Both the position numbers and the translations under genes were made by a program. Of a DNA stretch of 64,000 nucleotides, positions 9,841-21,656 are shown piece after piece. Position 1 is the first letter of the stretch; the number at the start of each line of letters is the position of its first letter. Where the stretch lies: the NCBI GenBank assembly GCA_034509425.1, contig JAVTVJ010001355.1, positions 186,001-250,000 on the forward strand, read 5' to 3'. Origin of the DNA: Eopsaltria australis. Lineage: Eukaryota; Chordata; Aves; Passeriformes; Petroicidae. Below the pieces are notes generated by a model, which saw only the letters and a program-made list of their open reading frames with translations, was not told the DNA's origin and searched no databases.

Positions 9841-12800
9841 GAGATGTTGTTTGGAGCAGGGGGCGTAAAACCTGCTCAATAGAAATTAATTTGAATAATT
9901 AATAATGAGTGAAGATTTCCAAAAGAGGGTTTTTTTTTTTCCTGCTCTAAACAAAGTTTTGCCTGATTAATGGCATCACCTGGGAGGAGACAACAAGCTT
10001 TATTTATTTTATTCTTCAGCTGTCTCCAAAGTGGTGTCATCTCTTATCTATTAAAGAACAATCAGCAGCTCCATTATTGGCACAGGTGGCTGCTCCCCAA
10101 CACATCCTTATCAGAACAATGCAAACTGAAAAATATTGACAAGAGATCCAGTAAAACACTGGAGAAAACCCTCAGAGCACCTTGGGCCAAGGAATTTAAA
10201 CACCATCCTCAGATTTGTCCTCCAATCTACTCTGAAGTTTATTTCAAAGTTAGTTTTTGGAGTTATGATTAATGGTTTTGAAAAGGCTTTTATTTATTTT
10301 TTTTTCTTAGCTGCTCCTCCCAACAAAGGATTTAGAATTAATTCACATCATCCAACTCCTTCCTTCATGGATTTTTAAGGTCCACTGCAAAGAATCCATC
10401 AATAGGAGGCTGAAAGCTCCTGAATGCATCCAGCCCAGCCAGAGCAGGGCAATGATCTTCATCTGCATTAACTGGAATTATTTGCAGTGATGAAGAAAAG
10501 CAAAATGATCATTTGCATTCACTCAAGTTCAGGACGCAAAGACTCGAGAAGTACCAAAAGTTGGAGATTTTTTTTGGTGTTTTAAGAGGATTTTGTGAAT
10601 CTTCCCTCCTAAAGGTAAATTCTGCTGCACTGAGTGTGCTCCTGTCAGGGAACATCTCATTTCCAGGGCACTTTTTTCAGGACAAAGTGACATTTGCAGG
10701 TTAATTTTGTACCTGCAATCACTGCATACAACGCTCCTGGAACTGGCAAGTAGAACAGGGAAATTCAAGCATTTCCATGTGTTTTCTCCACTTCTTTTTT
10801 TTTCTGCTGTTGATTGTTTTCTATAATTGGTAACAATTCAAGAAATTTAATATTTTTAAAAATTCAGTTTCATTGGGTTTTGTTTTTTTTTTTTTTTTTT
10901 CATAAATCAAATGAAAAATTAAAAAAACCTCAGCCATGTGTGCACAGAGGAGCTGCCACTGGCTGAGCTGGAATGGGGTCAGGGCAGGGATGAGGATTTT
11001 GGGAATGACACCAGAAAAGGGTTGGACAAGCTGGAAAAGCCTTTTTACAACACCAGTCCTTTGGAAATGGGGCCTTTTAAAAGTTTTCAGCTAAAAGAAA
11101 CAAGCTTTTAAACTTTTCAACTTTTCAGCTAGAAGAAGTAACAAGAATTTGTCACATCAGTGGGTCCTAAATGGTGAATTCACTGTACAGAATAAAACCA
11201 GCAATCTGTAAAATTCTAAAAAATAATCAGGTTCTAGAACAACAACAATTTGGAGAACTCTTGAGATTAAAAAAAAATATTAATTTCTCCTTTCATTTTC
11301 TGCTTTCCATTGATTCCATTGCTCCAGGCAAACACGACATCAAGTGGCAAATTCAAATTTGAACCCCAAAAATCCAAAAACCTTTTTTTTTTCCCCTCTG
11401 ATTCTCCAAAGAATTGACAAGAACTCCAAATTTTTTAGAGCCAAAAGCTTTTATGGGAAAATTCCTCTTAAAAAATAGCTGTGCCCTGAATGATCCATTG
11501 AATTCCTGATCTTGAAAGTCCTGGAGAGGGCAAAGAACAGCTGTGCCATGTCCAAGGAGTCAAAAAATAGCAGCAGATATTTCATGTGAGCAATATCCAA
11601 AATTTATCTCTTGCAGCAACAATAAAATAGGTTGAGATGTGGATGGGATCTGAGCTGAAAAATACAAACCTTTAGGGGACAGCAGGGGAAAAAATGGAAT
11701 TATTGCAAGAATTAGTTCCTTCTGGAGACAGAGTCAGCATGTGCAGAGATGAGGTTTTGCTGTGACATCCTGGAGCTTGTTCGTGTCATTGCTCAAGGAC
11801 TTTGAGGTGAAATTCAATCAATGGGCAGGCAAATTTCTTCTCCCAGCTCAGGAACACACGAGCCCTGCTTTGAGCTCTGAAAACCACCAGCATTTCCTTC
11901 CTGCTCAGGCAACAGCTTGAGGAAGGAGATTTTTTTTTGGCCAAAGTTGCTGTATCTGCAAAGATTTACAGAACAGCCAGTGCTCTCCAAATATTTACAG
12001 CATCTAAATATTCCTTAATTGGCTCCTTTTCTCTGCTGACCTGCGTGGTTGCTCACTCGTTACCATTAATTATCTGAGCAGCACAATGAGGGGTTTTGGG
12101 GGTTTTTTTGGAGAGGAATGGAACAAAGCAAGGGCTGTTCCCTGGTTTATCTGCCCTCTGCCCATCCAGGCTGCACCTCCCTCTCTTTTGTCTGTAACAC
12201 ATTAAAATCTGCAGGGCAGGAGGCTGCTCAGCGGAATAGAGGTGAGTTATCCATCAGGAGCACAATAAACTATCAAACCCCAAAAGATGCTTATCCAGCA
12301 GGGCTGATCCTCACTCCGGAGCTCCATTCTCCATCCATTGCTCCCTTATGGATGCTGCAGCGCTGGTCTGAAAGATTTTGTGGTAAATCACAGGATATTT
12401 CACGGGGAGGGGGAGATGAGACAAATAATCCTGCAATAAGAATGCAGCAGATTTTTCGCTACCTGGGCTGTTCCTCTTGCTCTGACACGACTTTCACCCA
12501 TCTGATCCTTCAGAAAATGCAAATGAGTTTCCACTGAAGGGATCATGTGGCAGAAAATCCCACTTAAAATAAGGAATGCTCCATTTTCCTGCTGTTTGTG
12601 CTTATCCCTGTAACCGATTATCATCAACACACCCTGGGATGGGCTGTCCCACAGGGAGGAGCCCCTGGGCATGATTCTGGAGGGATTCTGCACATTTCCC
12701 CCCACCCCTCTGGGTCCTTTACAGGAGATTAATTAGCTCTGGTGTTTATGTAAATAGGGGAGCCACGATTCCATAAATTAAAAACAATTCTTTCCTGCAG

Positions 12801-13170
12801 TCGTGGCTGTAAAGGGGAAATAGACCTTGACTGGGTGTAATGAGGCATTTGTGTTTGCAGCAGCCAGGATTTACTGTGCCTGCTCCAAGAGCCATCACTC
12901 CTCGTTCAGGCTCTTAAGTGACAATAAGTGTGGCTGAAATAAATCCTAATGAGCACTCCTGGGTCACTTTATTGGATTGATGGGGCACAATCTGGAGTTA
13001 TTTGAAATAACTGTGGTTTTTGGGGCTGTGGGGAGCAGTTCCAGCCACTGATTGCCTCCTCCAGGTGAGATGGAGGTTCAGACACAGCAATTCCTGAGGG
13101 TTTGGGAAAGGTGACCTCCAGCTGAGCTTTGGAAAAGCCAGGAGAGGTGATTTGAGTGATGGCAAATGGA
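9841..13170. other. Long unique non-coding stretch
   Basis: These 3.3 kb of A/T-leaning sequence contain poly-T or poly-A runs (for example about 9930-9940 and 10879-10900). No gene, CR1 or tandem repeat is recognised. Open frames are short. The 139-codon plus frame at 12118-12537 has no recognisable motif and its composition does not favour coding. Confidence 0.5.
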
Positions 13171-13870
13171 GCAGGAAGGTGCTGGGTCTCTCAGAGAGGG
13201 ATGTTGGGCAATACTGGAGCTGAGTGGGTGCTGCTCCTCAGGACAGGGAGGATGGAGGATCCCAACCCTACCAGAGCCTCCTCAAGGAATCTCCTTTACC
13301 CTCCCAGCAAAACAGCTTTTGGAAGATCTCCAGATCAAGGATTTCCCCCCAAAGACTGGAGCTCCTCTCCCAGACTCGTGCTGAGCAAGTGCCACAGTCA
13401 AGGCTGGGCAGTGAAGGAACAGAACCCCCTCAGACCCCAAAACTGAGGAGGAAATCCAAAATTAAGATTAAAAAAAATTAGAAATCCAAACCTAAGTTAA
13501 ATAAGTGAAGAAAGCAGGAAGGTGCTGGCTCTGTCTCAGACAGGGATGTTGGGCAATACTGGATCTGAGTGGGTGCTGCTTGTCAGGACAGGGAGGATGG
13601 AGGATCCCAACCCCACCTGAGCCTCCCCAAGGAATCTCCTTTACCCACCCAGCAAAACAGCTTTTGGAAGATCTCCAGATCAAGGATTTCCCCCCAAAGA
13701 CTGAGCTACCACTGCAATTCCTCTCCCAAACACATGCTGAGCAAGTGCCAGAGTCAGGGATGGGCAGTGAAGGAACAGAACCCCCTCAGACCCCAAAACT
13801 GAGGAGGAAATCCAAAGTTAAAATTAAAAAAAAATTAAAAATCCAAATCTAAGTTAAATAAGCCAAGAAA
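13171..13870. repeat. 343-bp tandem duplication (two copies)
   Basis: Copy 1 (13171-13513) and copy 2 (13514 to about 13870) both start with 'gcaggaaggtgctgg'. They stay parallel through 'gaggatggaggatcccaacc', 'aacagcttttggaagatctc' and an A-rich 'aaattaaaaa'-type end. Differences are scattered substitutions plus short indels, notably near 13362 against 13705-13725. Similar open frames in each copy mirror the duplication; I see no sign that they are translated. Confidence 0.97.
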
Positions 13871-15488
13871 TCCTGTTGACTGCAAGATAATCTCAGCAGG
13901 GGGATGATGGCAAGCCCTCAGCTCTCCCATTCCCTCCCAATCCATGATGGAAGCAGCTCCCAAAAAAGGTGAGGACGTTTTGCTTTTCAATTAAAAATCA
14001 TGCACTTACATAACACTCCTGCTCTGCACTCTATTGTGCCTGGCCTTCACTTGGGGAGCTTATCAGTGTGATCCAGATTTCTTTATCCACCTTTGTATCT
14101 CATCCCAAGGCAGCTGGGCACAATTTCAATCCAGCAGCAGCGAGGTTTTTAGAAAAGCTTCCCAGCCCCATTATTATCTGAGCAGTGGGGATGAGGTGCA
14201 GGGCATTGTCGTGCTGCTCTGGAGAGAAAGATAGAAAAATGCTTGAATTTTTAACCTATTTTTGAGGAAAATAAAAGCCTGACCTCTGCACAGTGCCTAA
14301 AGTCTGAGCTTGAGCTAATGAGACTCTGAATTGCTCTGCAGTTAAGGGCCATGGGATATCAGCCAGTGAAATGTACTCAGCCTTCATTAGGGAACGTGCT
14401 CTTCTATTTATTAAAAATAATATTAACACTGCTGCCTGTTTATTTAATGCTCTTCCTCTTCAGAGCACTTTTTAGGCATTAGCTAATTACTCTAATGACT
14501 TGGGATATTTCAAGTGTGTCTCTCTCCTGGGCAGAGCTGAGGGAGGGCTCTGTTCGGGGCGAGGAGAAGTGATGTGATTTGTGCTCTGGGGTCTCTCTGA
14601 GGCACCTCCAGCTCCTCTGGGCTCTCCAGAGGGGTCAGGGTGAGGCCAGGGCTGGGTTTTTTGGCCTGGCTGATGCTGCAGAGGGAAGAAAATGCTGGGA
14701 ATTTGGTTCACGTGCAGCAGTTGGATTAAAAATCCCAAATCCAGCGCTGAGCACACGAGATCCTGCAGAGCCCAGACAGTGCAGTCAATGCCAGACCGAG
14801 CCACCTTCACCTGTGCTGCTAAAAACACGGTGGCATTTATGAAATTAATCACTCATTATGTTTTTCTGCAGTTCCTCAAACATCAGCTCTCTGATGGATC
14901 TCCAGGAACTTTAATTGCACCAGGTCTGGGGACAATTTAAAATTTTAGGCTTTTTCCAACGTGCTTTAGATGTTAGAAAAGGGGAAACTTTGCTTTAAAC
15001 TACGGCCCTGTTAATAAAGCAAGAATTGGGTGTGGTTTAGGATTCAAGTGCCTGATTTGTGGGATATAAAGTTTTATTCTAGGAGAAACCTTGGAATAGA
15101 AATTAGAATGATTGGTCTAACACTGTCCTTGTGCTCCCTCGTGGCTCACAGACCCTGCCACACACAGACCTCTGCAGGGACTCTGATTTAAATCATCATT
15201 AATGATCAATTCCCCAGGTCCCACAAACCAGGATTTCCTGTAAAACCCCCCAGGAAGGGGTGACAGAGCCACCACAGCCTGGGGGTTTCTGTGACATCCA
15301 CCCACCCCTCCAAACTCCCTCTGGGCATCTCCCTCTTCACCTCCATCAGGCTCCAGCTGCAAAATCAATCTCCAGCAGAACAATTCCCAGTTTCCTCCCC
15401 ACATCAGGGATGTGCTGGAAGAGGATCCTGGCAGTGGAGCTGGAATTCCAGAGTGCTGATCCTCCCCCCAGTGTGGCAGTGACAGCAG
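13871..15488. other. Unique non-coding stretch
   Basis: No recognised gene or repeat is present. The A/T-rich part at 14240-14510 is non-repetitive and could hold conserved non-coding sequence. Confidence 0.5.
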
Positions 15489-15770
15489 CAGGAATAAGGC
15501 AGGTCAGTGATGCTGCCAAGGGAGGAGATGCTCATTCCAGCACTGCCTCTGGCCCTTGGGAAGCACAGAGGGGTTGAAGGTGGTGGTGATGCTGACTCCA
15601 GTGGCCACCCAACCCTTTCCATAGCCAAAGGGGGAAGAATTCTGGACAATAAACATTATTAGCAGCGAAAGAACAAATTCCTCTATTTTTTGTGGCAGTT
15701 CTGTGTCCTTAGGAGCAGCACCAGAGCCTGGGCAGGTGGCTCAGGTCCTTGTTCCCTACTGCAATTATCA
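15489..15770 (+). repeat. Inverted repeat pair A, left arm
   Basis: These 282 bp, from 'caggaataaggcagg' to 'tgcaattatca', recur in reverse complement at 19964-20242. By eye there are about seven substitutions and one 3-bp gap, or about 97% identity. Homology stops abruptly at both ends. The arm contains an AATAAA motif (15649-15654). The family is unrecognised: it could be two insertions of an unidentified mobile element or an inverted segmental duplication. Confidence 0.95.
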
Positions 15771-17631
15771 CCCAGGGATAATTGGGTGAGGGAGCCCTGC
15801 TGCTTCCACCCCTCCCAGTTAACCAGATGGAAAAATTCCAGCAGGCTCCTGTCCAGGAGGATTTCACTCCCAAACAGACTTACTCCCCTGAAAATATTAT
15901 TTTTTTTTTCTGAAGGGAAATAAAATAAAATGAGGCACTTGCAGCACATAACTGCTTCAGATCATCTGGTTTCCTTATTGTTCCTGGCTGGGAGCAGCAA
16001 CCCAAGGGAAAAAGCTGCCTTTCCAAAGAGCATCCTGCAACCTTGAGTGCCCAGAGCATCCCCAGCTCCCCTGAGAGCAGGTGGGGGGGAAAACCCCAGG
16101 ATTTTCTGTTCAAAATGTGTGTCTGTGCGTTATTTCCAGTCTCCAGGTTTTAAAGAGGAACATTTTGATTTGTTCAAAATGTCCTGCTGTTGCACTTTAT
16201 TTAGGGAATGGTTGCCTTTGGTTTTTTTTTTTTAATTCTTTCTTCCAGTCTCTTTATTTTTGCCTTCACTTGCAGAGCAGGAGAACTGAGACCAGCTCAA
16301 TATATTTGCATAAAATATTTTCACCCACATCTACATAATTAACAATAATTAACAGAACATGGGAGCACAGCTCTGCAAAATGCACCTACACACCATCTTC
16401 TGATGCTTTTTTATTCCCCAGGATTATTTTTTCCCCAAACCTGACTTGGTGCCTTGAAACAAAACCAATGAACTGCATCTCTTCAGAGACACCACCAACA
16501 CCATTTCCTTGGGAACTTCTGCTACCTGCACGCTTCTCATCCCACACATCTTCATTTAGACTAATCAGGATGCTGGAAGATTCACCAAATCACGACAAAA
16601 TAATCACTACATGATCAAAAGCCTAAAACACACGAGCCGTAGCCTCGAGCTATGGGGGGAGGCAGCTACAAAACCCATCCTGCAATTAATTCCTCCTGAA
16701 GTCAGGAACTGGGAGCAAGATCCCACTGAACATGAAAGAGATTATTTGGGATTAGCAGGAGAGGCTGCAGTGCCCCTTGGCCCCTGTGAATATTAAACAT
16801 GAGAGCTGCAATGCAGATTAGAAGGTTCATTTGAAGCAGCTTCTTTCAGGGCCTGCTGGGATGTGGATCTGTTATTTCCCCTGCTTTGGGCTCTTCCTGG
16901 TTATTAATTGTTCTTTTCCACTATGGAAACTCCATCCAATGAAGATCCAAGTTATTCTTTTTAACCCTGTTTTTTGCTTCAGGATTTTACCAGTGTGTTC
17001 CTGCACTTTGGTGATTTTGGGTACCTCTGCAGTGTCACTAACACAGAAATCAACATTTTCAGGCCTCTGCCATAATGAAAAACCACTGCTCTGAAATGAA
17101 GAACACACCAAAGCAGGGGAAAAGCCACTCAGCTCGTCAGGGATGTTGTGAAGCTCATTGGTAAAATGAGACAAAGCCTGGTTTCAGCAATCCAGGCCAA
17201 ACACCAACCAGGTAAGGAATTAGATCAGGAGGCAAAATTTTGCTTCAGTTTTACCCCACGAGTAAATGATGAGATGGTGGCACTCTCCTGGTGCAGCCAC
17301 CCTCAGCTGGGGTCTCTCTCCTTGTTTCCTAGGTTTTGAGGAGGCTTTAACCTCAATGATTCTCTAATTCCATGGAGATGGAAGCCAGGGGGGATCAGCA
17401 GAGACGCTGGGACCCCACAGCTCAGGAAGGGGTTAAGGAAGCCCCCACCACATCCCACCCCAGGTGAGGGTCTGCTCATCCCCCTGCAGCTTCAGAGGGA
17501 GCAGCTGTGGGGCACCAACTCCCTGGGGGGTGAACAGCTGGAGCAGCTGGAGCAGCTGGAGCTGCTGGAGCAGCATCTGCTCTGCAGCTCTTGGGATGGA
17601 ATCCTCTCCTCTCCCTGGATCCTGAGGGCCA
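15771..17631. other. Unique non-coding stretch inside inverted pair A
   Basis: No gene is recognised. A short imperfect palindrome ('aattatc'/'gataatt') sits directly at the edge of the left arm, at about 15763-15786. Near 17532-17570 there is a short run of 'gagcagctg'-type repeats. Confidence 0.5.
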
Positions 17632-18212
17632 CGCTCTCCTTGGGAGGTTTTGAAGCAGAGCCTGTCCTTAGGAGGGCTCAAACAGAACCTGTCCTTGGGA
17701 GGGTTCAAACAGAACCTGTCCCTGGGAGGTTTTGAAGCAGAACCTGTCCTTGGGAGGGTTCAGAGTGGGATCTGTCCTTGGGAGGGTTCAAACAGAACCT
17801 GTCCTGGGGAGATTTCAGAGCAGAACCTGTCCTTGAGAGGTTTAAAGCAGAACCTGTCCTTGGGGGATTTCAAACAGAACCTGTCCTTGGGAGGTTTGAG
17901 AGCAGGACTTGTCCTTGGGAGGTTTTGAAGCAGAACCTGTCCTTGGGAGGTTTCAAGGCAGCACCTGTCCTTGGGGGATTTCAAACAGAACCTGTCCTGG
18001 GGAGATTTCAGAGCAGAACCTGTCCTTGAGAGGTTCCAGAGCAGAACCTGTCCTTGGGAGGTTTAAAGCAGAACCTGTCCTTGGGGGATTTCAAACAGAA
18101 CCTGTCCCTGGGAGGTTTTGAAGCAGAACCTGTCCTTGGGAGGTTTAAAGCAGAACCTGTCTTTGGGGGATTTCAAACAGAACATGTCCTTGGGAGGTTT
18201 CAGAGCAGAATG
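17632..18212. repeat. 28-bp minisatellite, about 20 copies
   Basis: Tandem units of about 28 bp are built on 'gcagaacctgtccttgggag' plus a variable 'gtttcaaa', 'gttttgaa' or 'gtttaaa' spacer. Unit lengths vary by a few bases. Since 28 is not a multiple of three, all frames pass through the array, giving several spurious ORFs. The array contains the midpoint (about 17866) of inverted pair A. Confidence 0.97.
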
Positions 18213-19963
18213 TGCTGAAGAAAAGCTGCAGCATCCCCCAGGGGGGTCAGCACACCCTTCTCCCAGAAAGTGCTGAGCTCTCTAATTGCTAATTGCTCCC
18301 TGCTCATTAGCACTGAGGATGGATGGAAACCGCTGACACACAAACCCCATGGTCAAAGCCAGAGGCTGTGGCCACACAAATCCTGGTTTAAAACCACATC
18401 CCTGAGAATCCAAGATGATATTTGCATCCAGAAAGTTTCTCCCCTCTGTAACAAGTGTGTGGGAAGTTTGTTTAATGGGTTATAATGGATAATCCCTCAT
18501 GCCCCAAAAATATCTTCAATTTTCGGCCACCAGAACCGTGGGCTCACCCAAACTCTTTGGGAATATTTTGCTCTGGTTACAAAGCAAAGAAAGAAACGGG
18601 AATAAAGAAAAAAAAAATCTTTAAAATGCCTCCCAAGCTGATAAAAAGAGCAATTCTCCCCAAAGGAAGCTGTGATGCAGCTCCTGGACATCCTCCCCAG
18701 GAACAGGGGGTGCTGAAGGCAGCCCCAGCAGCTGCAGGAACATCTGGAGCCATTCCCTTCTACCAAAGCTGGAAAGGAGGTGCTGGAAGTGAGGAAAGCT
18801 GCAGCTGCCAGTCCTGCTCCAGGTCTTTTATCCCTTCCTAAAGAACATGAGTCAGTCTTTCCCTCTGTAACTCAGCGAGGAATGTTCAGCTCCACTCCAA
18901 ACCCCCCTCCCAGTGTTGATAGTGATCTAAAAATATTCAAATTGAAAAATAATATAATTATGCTCCTTTCTTGTTCTCCATGTTTGTATTTGGAGGCTTT
19001 TAGGGGAAATTTTTAGATCTATCAAAGTATCTGGAAATGCACTAATTATTTCAGTGATGATACGATCCCAAGTGGCAAAGTAAACATAATTACCCATATT
19101 AATAGGAAACAAAATCAGCAACACTTCAAGGCTCTGTGGGCTTCAGCTGGCAAATATTGTCACAGTCGATCATTCACCACAAAAGGACATTTATTATTTA
19201 TTATTTCGAGTAAAACTCCACCAGTTTAACCAGGAATCTGAATGACCTTACGTCTCTGAGGATCTCCAGCAGTGGGAAAACCTCGGCGTGAATGAACAGC
19301 CCTTGGATTTTATAGTCAGATTATTTGGACTTGGTTGTGCCCTGCTTTGAAACCCTGCAGCTGTGTTTTCTTTTCTGAACTTTTCAAGCAACTCCTGGGT
19401 GTCAGAAACCTCGGGTATGGTTGTTAAAAAGCTAAGAAAGAAAGTGAAAGGATTTCTCTGATTTCACTTTCTGCCGAAAATCCTCCTTTTCAGGGAGCTG
19501 AAGGGATATCACTGCATCTTTTGTTACTTTTGTGAGCCTCTAAAGGTTTGCTTTAAGAAATAAAACAACAACAAAAAAAAAATAGAAAAGGAATACCAAA
19601 ACACATAGAGTGACGCTTAAACCAAGATTTCTCCCTCTCTGCTCTCTCCAGGGGCTGTTCAGTGTTTCAGGGCTGCATTTACCTCTGGCTTTTGAAGATT
19701 TCCATTCAGGGAGCACCTCCTGGGGCTGTGGCAGCTTTTGTTTCCCAGGCTGAGCCAGGAATGTCACAGGGATGGAGGGGACAATCCCCGAGCCCTGGGG
19801 ACAGGAGGGGACACGGGAGGCAGAGGGTGGAGCAGCCCCTCTGCTGCCACTGCCACCAGGCAGCTGAAATTCAGAACCCCCGGCAGAACATCTCCCATTT
19901 CCTCCAATGCTGGAATAACTGGCAGGGGTAAAATGCACAGAAAGGCAGGAGGCACCTGCTGGC
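18213..19963. other. Unique non-coding stretch inside inverted pair A
   Basis: No gene or recognised mobile element is seen. A 162-codon minus-strand frame (19540-20028) runs into the right arm of pair A. It ends in a hydrophobic Phe/Val/Leu run derived from an A-rich plus-strand tract, so it is unlikely to be coding. Confidence 0.5.
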
Positions 19964-20242
19964 TGATAATTGCAGTAGGGAACAGGGACCTGAACCTGCC
20001 CAGGCTCTGGTGCTGCTCCTAAGGACACAGAACTGCCACAAAAAATAGAGGAATTTGTTCTTTCGCTGCTAATAATGTTTATTTTCCAGAATTCTTCCCC
20101 TTCTGGTTATGGAGAGGGTTGGGTGGCCACTGGAGTCAGCATCACCACCACCTTCAACCCCTCTGTGCCTCCCAAGGGCCAGAGGCAGTGCTGGAATGAG
20201 CATCTCCTCCCTTGGCAGCATCACTGACCTGCCTTATTCCTG
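19964..20242 (-). repeat. Inverted repeat pair A, right arm
   Basis: This is the reverse complement of 15489-15770, at about 97% identity. It lacks 3 bp relative to the left arm in the 'gggcagg..tcaggtcc' segment. No target-site duplication could be confirmed on either side. Confidence 0.95.
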
Positions 20243-20379
20243 AAGGCAAAAGGCAATTAGAAATTTAAATAATAATGAAATGGAAACTTTTAAAATCTTG
20301 ATTTGAGTATTCCCAATTTTCACCTTCCTTCCCTGAGCCTCCCTGCTAAGCTGTCTCTGCCACAGCCTCTCCTTGCAGT

Positions 20380-20690
20380 CTACTTTGGCTTTAGCATGAG
20401 GTGATGAAGCATAAAATGCTATTTAAATACTATAATTTCAAGAGCAAGCAAAGAACATCACATTTATCTTCACTAACCTTGAATATGCCTGTCCCATCTA
20501 ATGAAAAAAGTGATTGAAGGGACTTATTTCAGCTCACCATCCCAAGGCCCCCATAAAAGCTGAATGGTAATTTAATTAGTTTCCTTTCTGGTGATTAACT
20601 AGGAATTTCTGATCATTTAATCTGAGTGCACTTTGATTCATTAAGTATCTGTTTCCATTCTTTTATGAGGTGATTAAACAGCCCAGCCCA
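20380..20690. promoter_or_regulatory. Candidate conserved non-coding element
   Basis: This is a repeat-free, A/T-rich, high-complexity block. It contains homeodomain-like cores such as 'taatttaattag' (20570-20581) and 'gtgattaa' (20592-20599 and 20671-20678). There is no open frame of note. Regulatory function is inferred from appearance only. Confidence 0.25.
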
Positions 20691-21039
20691 GGTATTGCTG
20701 TCGTTGGCACTCAGGGCTGCTCTGGACTTTGGGAGAAGCAGGTGGGAAACGTGCAGGGTGAGAAATGTGCATTTCCAAACCTTTCTGGGAGCCTTTTTGA
20801 GATAAATCAGCATTTAATTCAGCCTGACAGAGCCCTCAAACCACGAGGAGAGCCCCAGATTGGGGAATTGGTGCAGATCTTTGCCTGTTGTTGTGCTGCC
20901 TCTGCTTTGAGCCCAACCCCAGTGAGGCAGAGCAGGAGCAGCACCTGCCCCAAACCAGGGCTGGGGACTGATTGACCCCAAATTGGGGTCATTTCGTGGG
21001 AAATTCTCCTGACAGGGACATTTCTCCTGACCCTATGAA

Positions 21040-21330
21040 GTCCTCATTGCTGATAAATCACCCCCTTGGTTACAGCGAGCCTCTCACTGCTGGCCTGGCT
21101 CATCAAGGGTGATTAAATAAATCTCTCCTCGTGCTCTGAAGACTGAGAGTGCCATATACTTAACTTTTTATTTAGATTTAAAGCTTATTATGAAGGCTGT
21201 ACATGCTCTCCAGACAGCCATACCCAAAAGGAAGCTCCCAATCCGTTCAAATGTTGCTTAGCACCATAATGGAATAAGGGAAGTTAAATTATCAGGCAGC
21301 TGATACTGCAGCAAAATACACTCCATCAAC
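21040..21330. promoter_or_regulatory. Candidate conserved non-coding element
   Basis: This is another repeat-free block with mixed composition, including 'aagggtgattaaataaatct' (about 21105-21124). No gene or mobile element is visible. Conservation cannot be judged from this sequence alone. Confidence 0.22.
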
Positions 21331-21536
21331 TCCACCCTAAGAGAAAATCTGAGTATCTGCAGCCAGGCAAAAGACACCAGAGTGGGTTTCTGAGCACAAA
21401 TAAGCTGTGCTTTAATCCATTATGCTAGAACATTAAGATGGGATTTGATTCCTTATGTGATAAGGAAAAAAAATTAAAAATCCAGCAGATGATCAGTGCC
21501 TCAATTCTGTTTTCATTAATTTTGACTCCCAGATCA

Positions 21537-21656
21537 GATGGATATAAAGAAGAATATAAAGATGGAGATAAAGATGGATAGAAAGATGGAGATAAAGATG
21601 GATGTAAAGATGGAGATAAAGATGGATGTAAAGATGGATGTGAAGATGGAGATAAG
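21537..21656. repeat. 12-bp minisatellite, about 10 copies
   Basis: Units alternate between 'aagatggagata' and 'aagatggatgta', making a 24-bp higher unit. The 12-bp unit keeps frame. The plus strand therefore reads as Lys-Met-Glu-Ile / Lys-Met-Asp-Val repeats and the minus strand as His-Leu-His-Ile / His-Leu-Tyr repeats. Confidence 0.95.

Noticed and set aside
17650..18121. Overlapping plus-strand frames with Gly-Gly-Phe-Lys-Gln repeats
   Set aside because: They are produced by the 28-bp minisatellite in successive frames.
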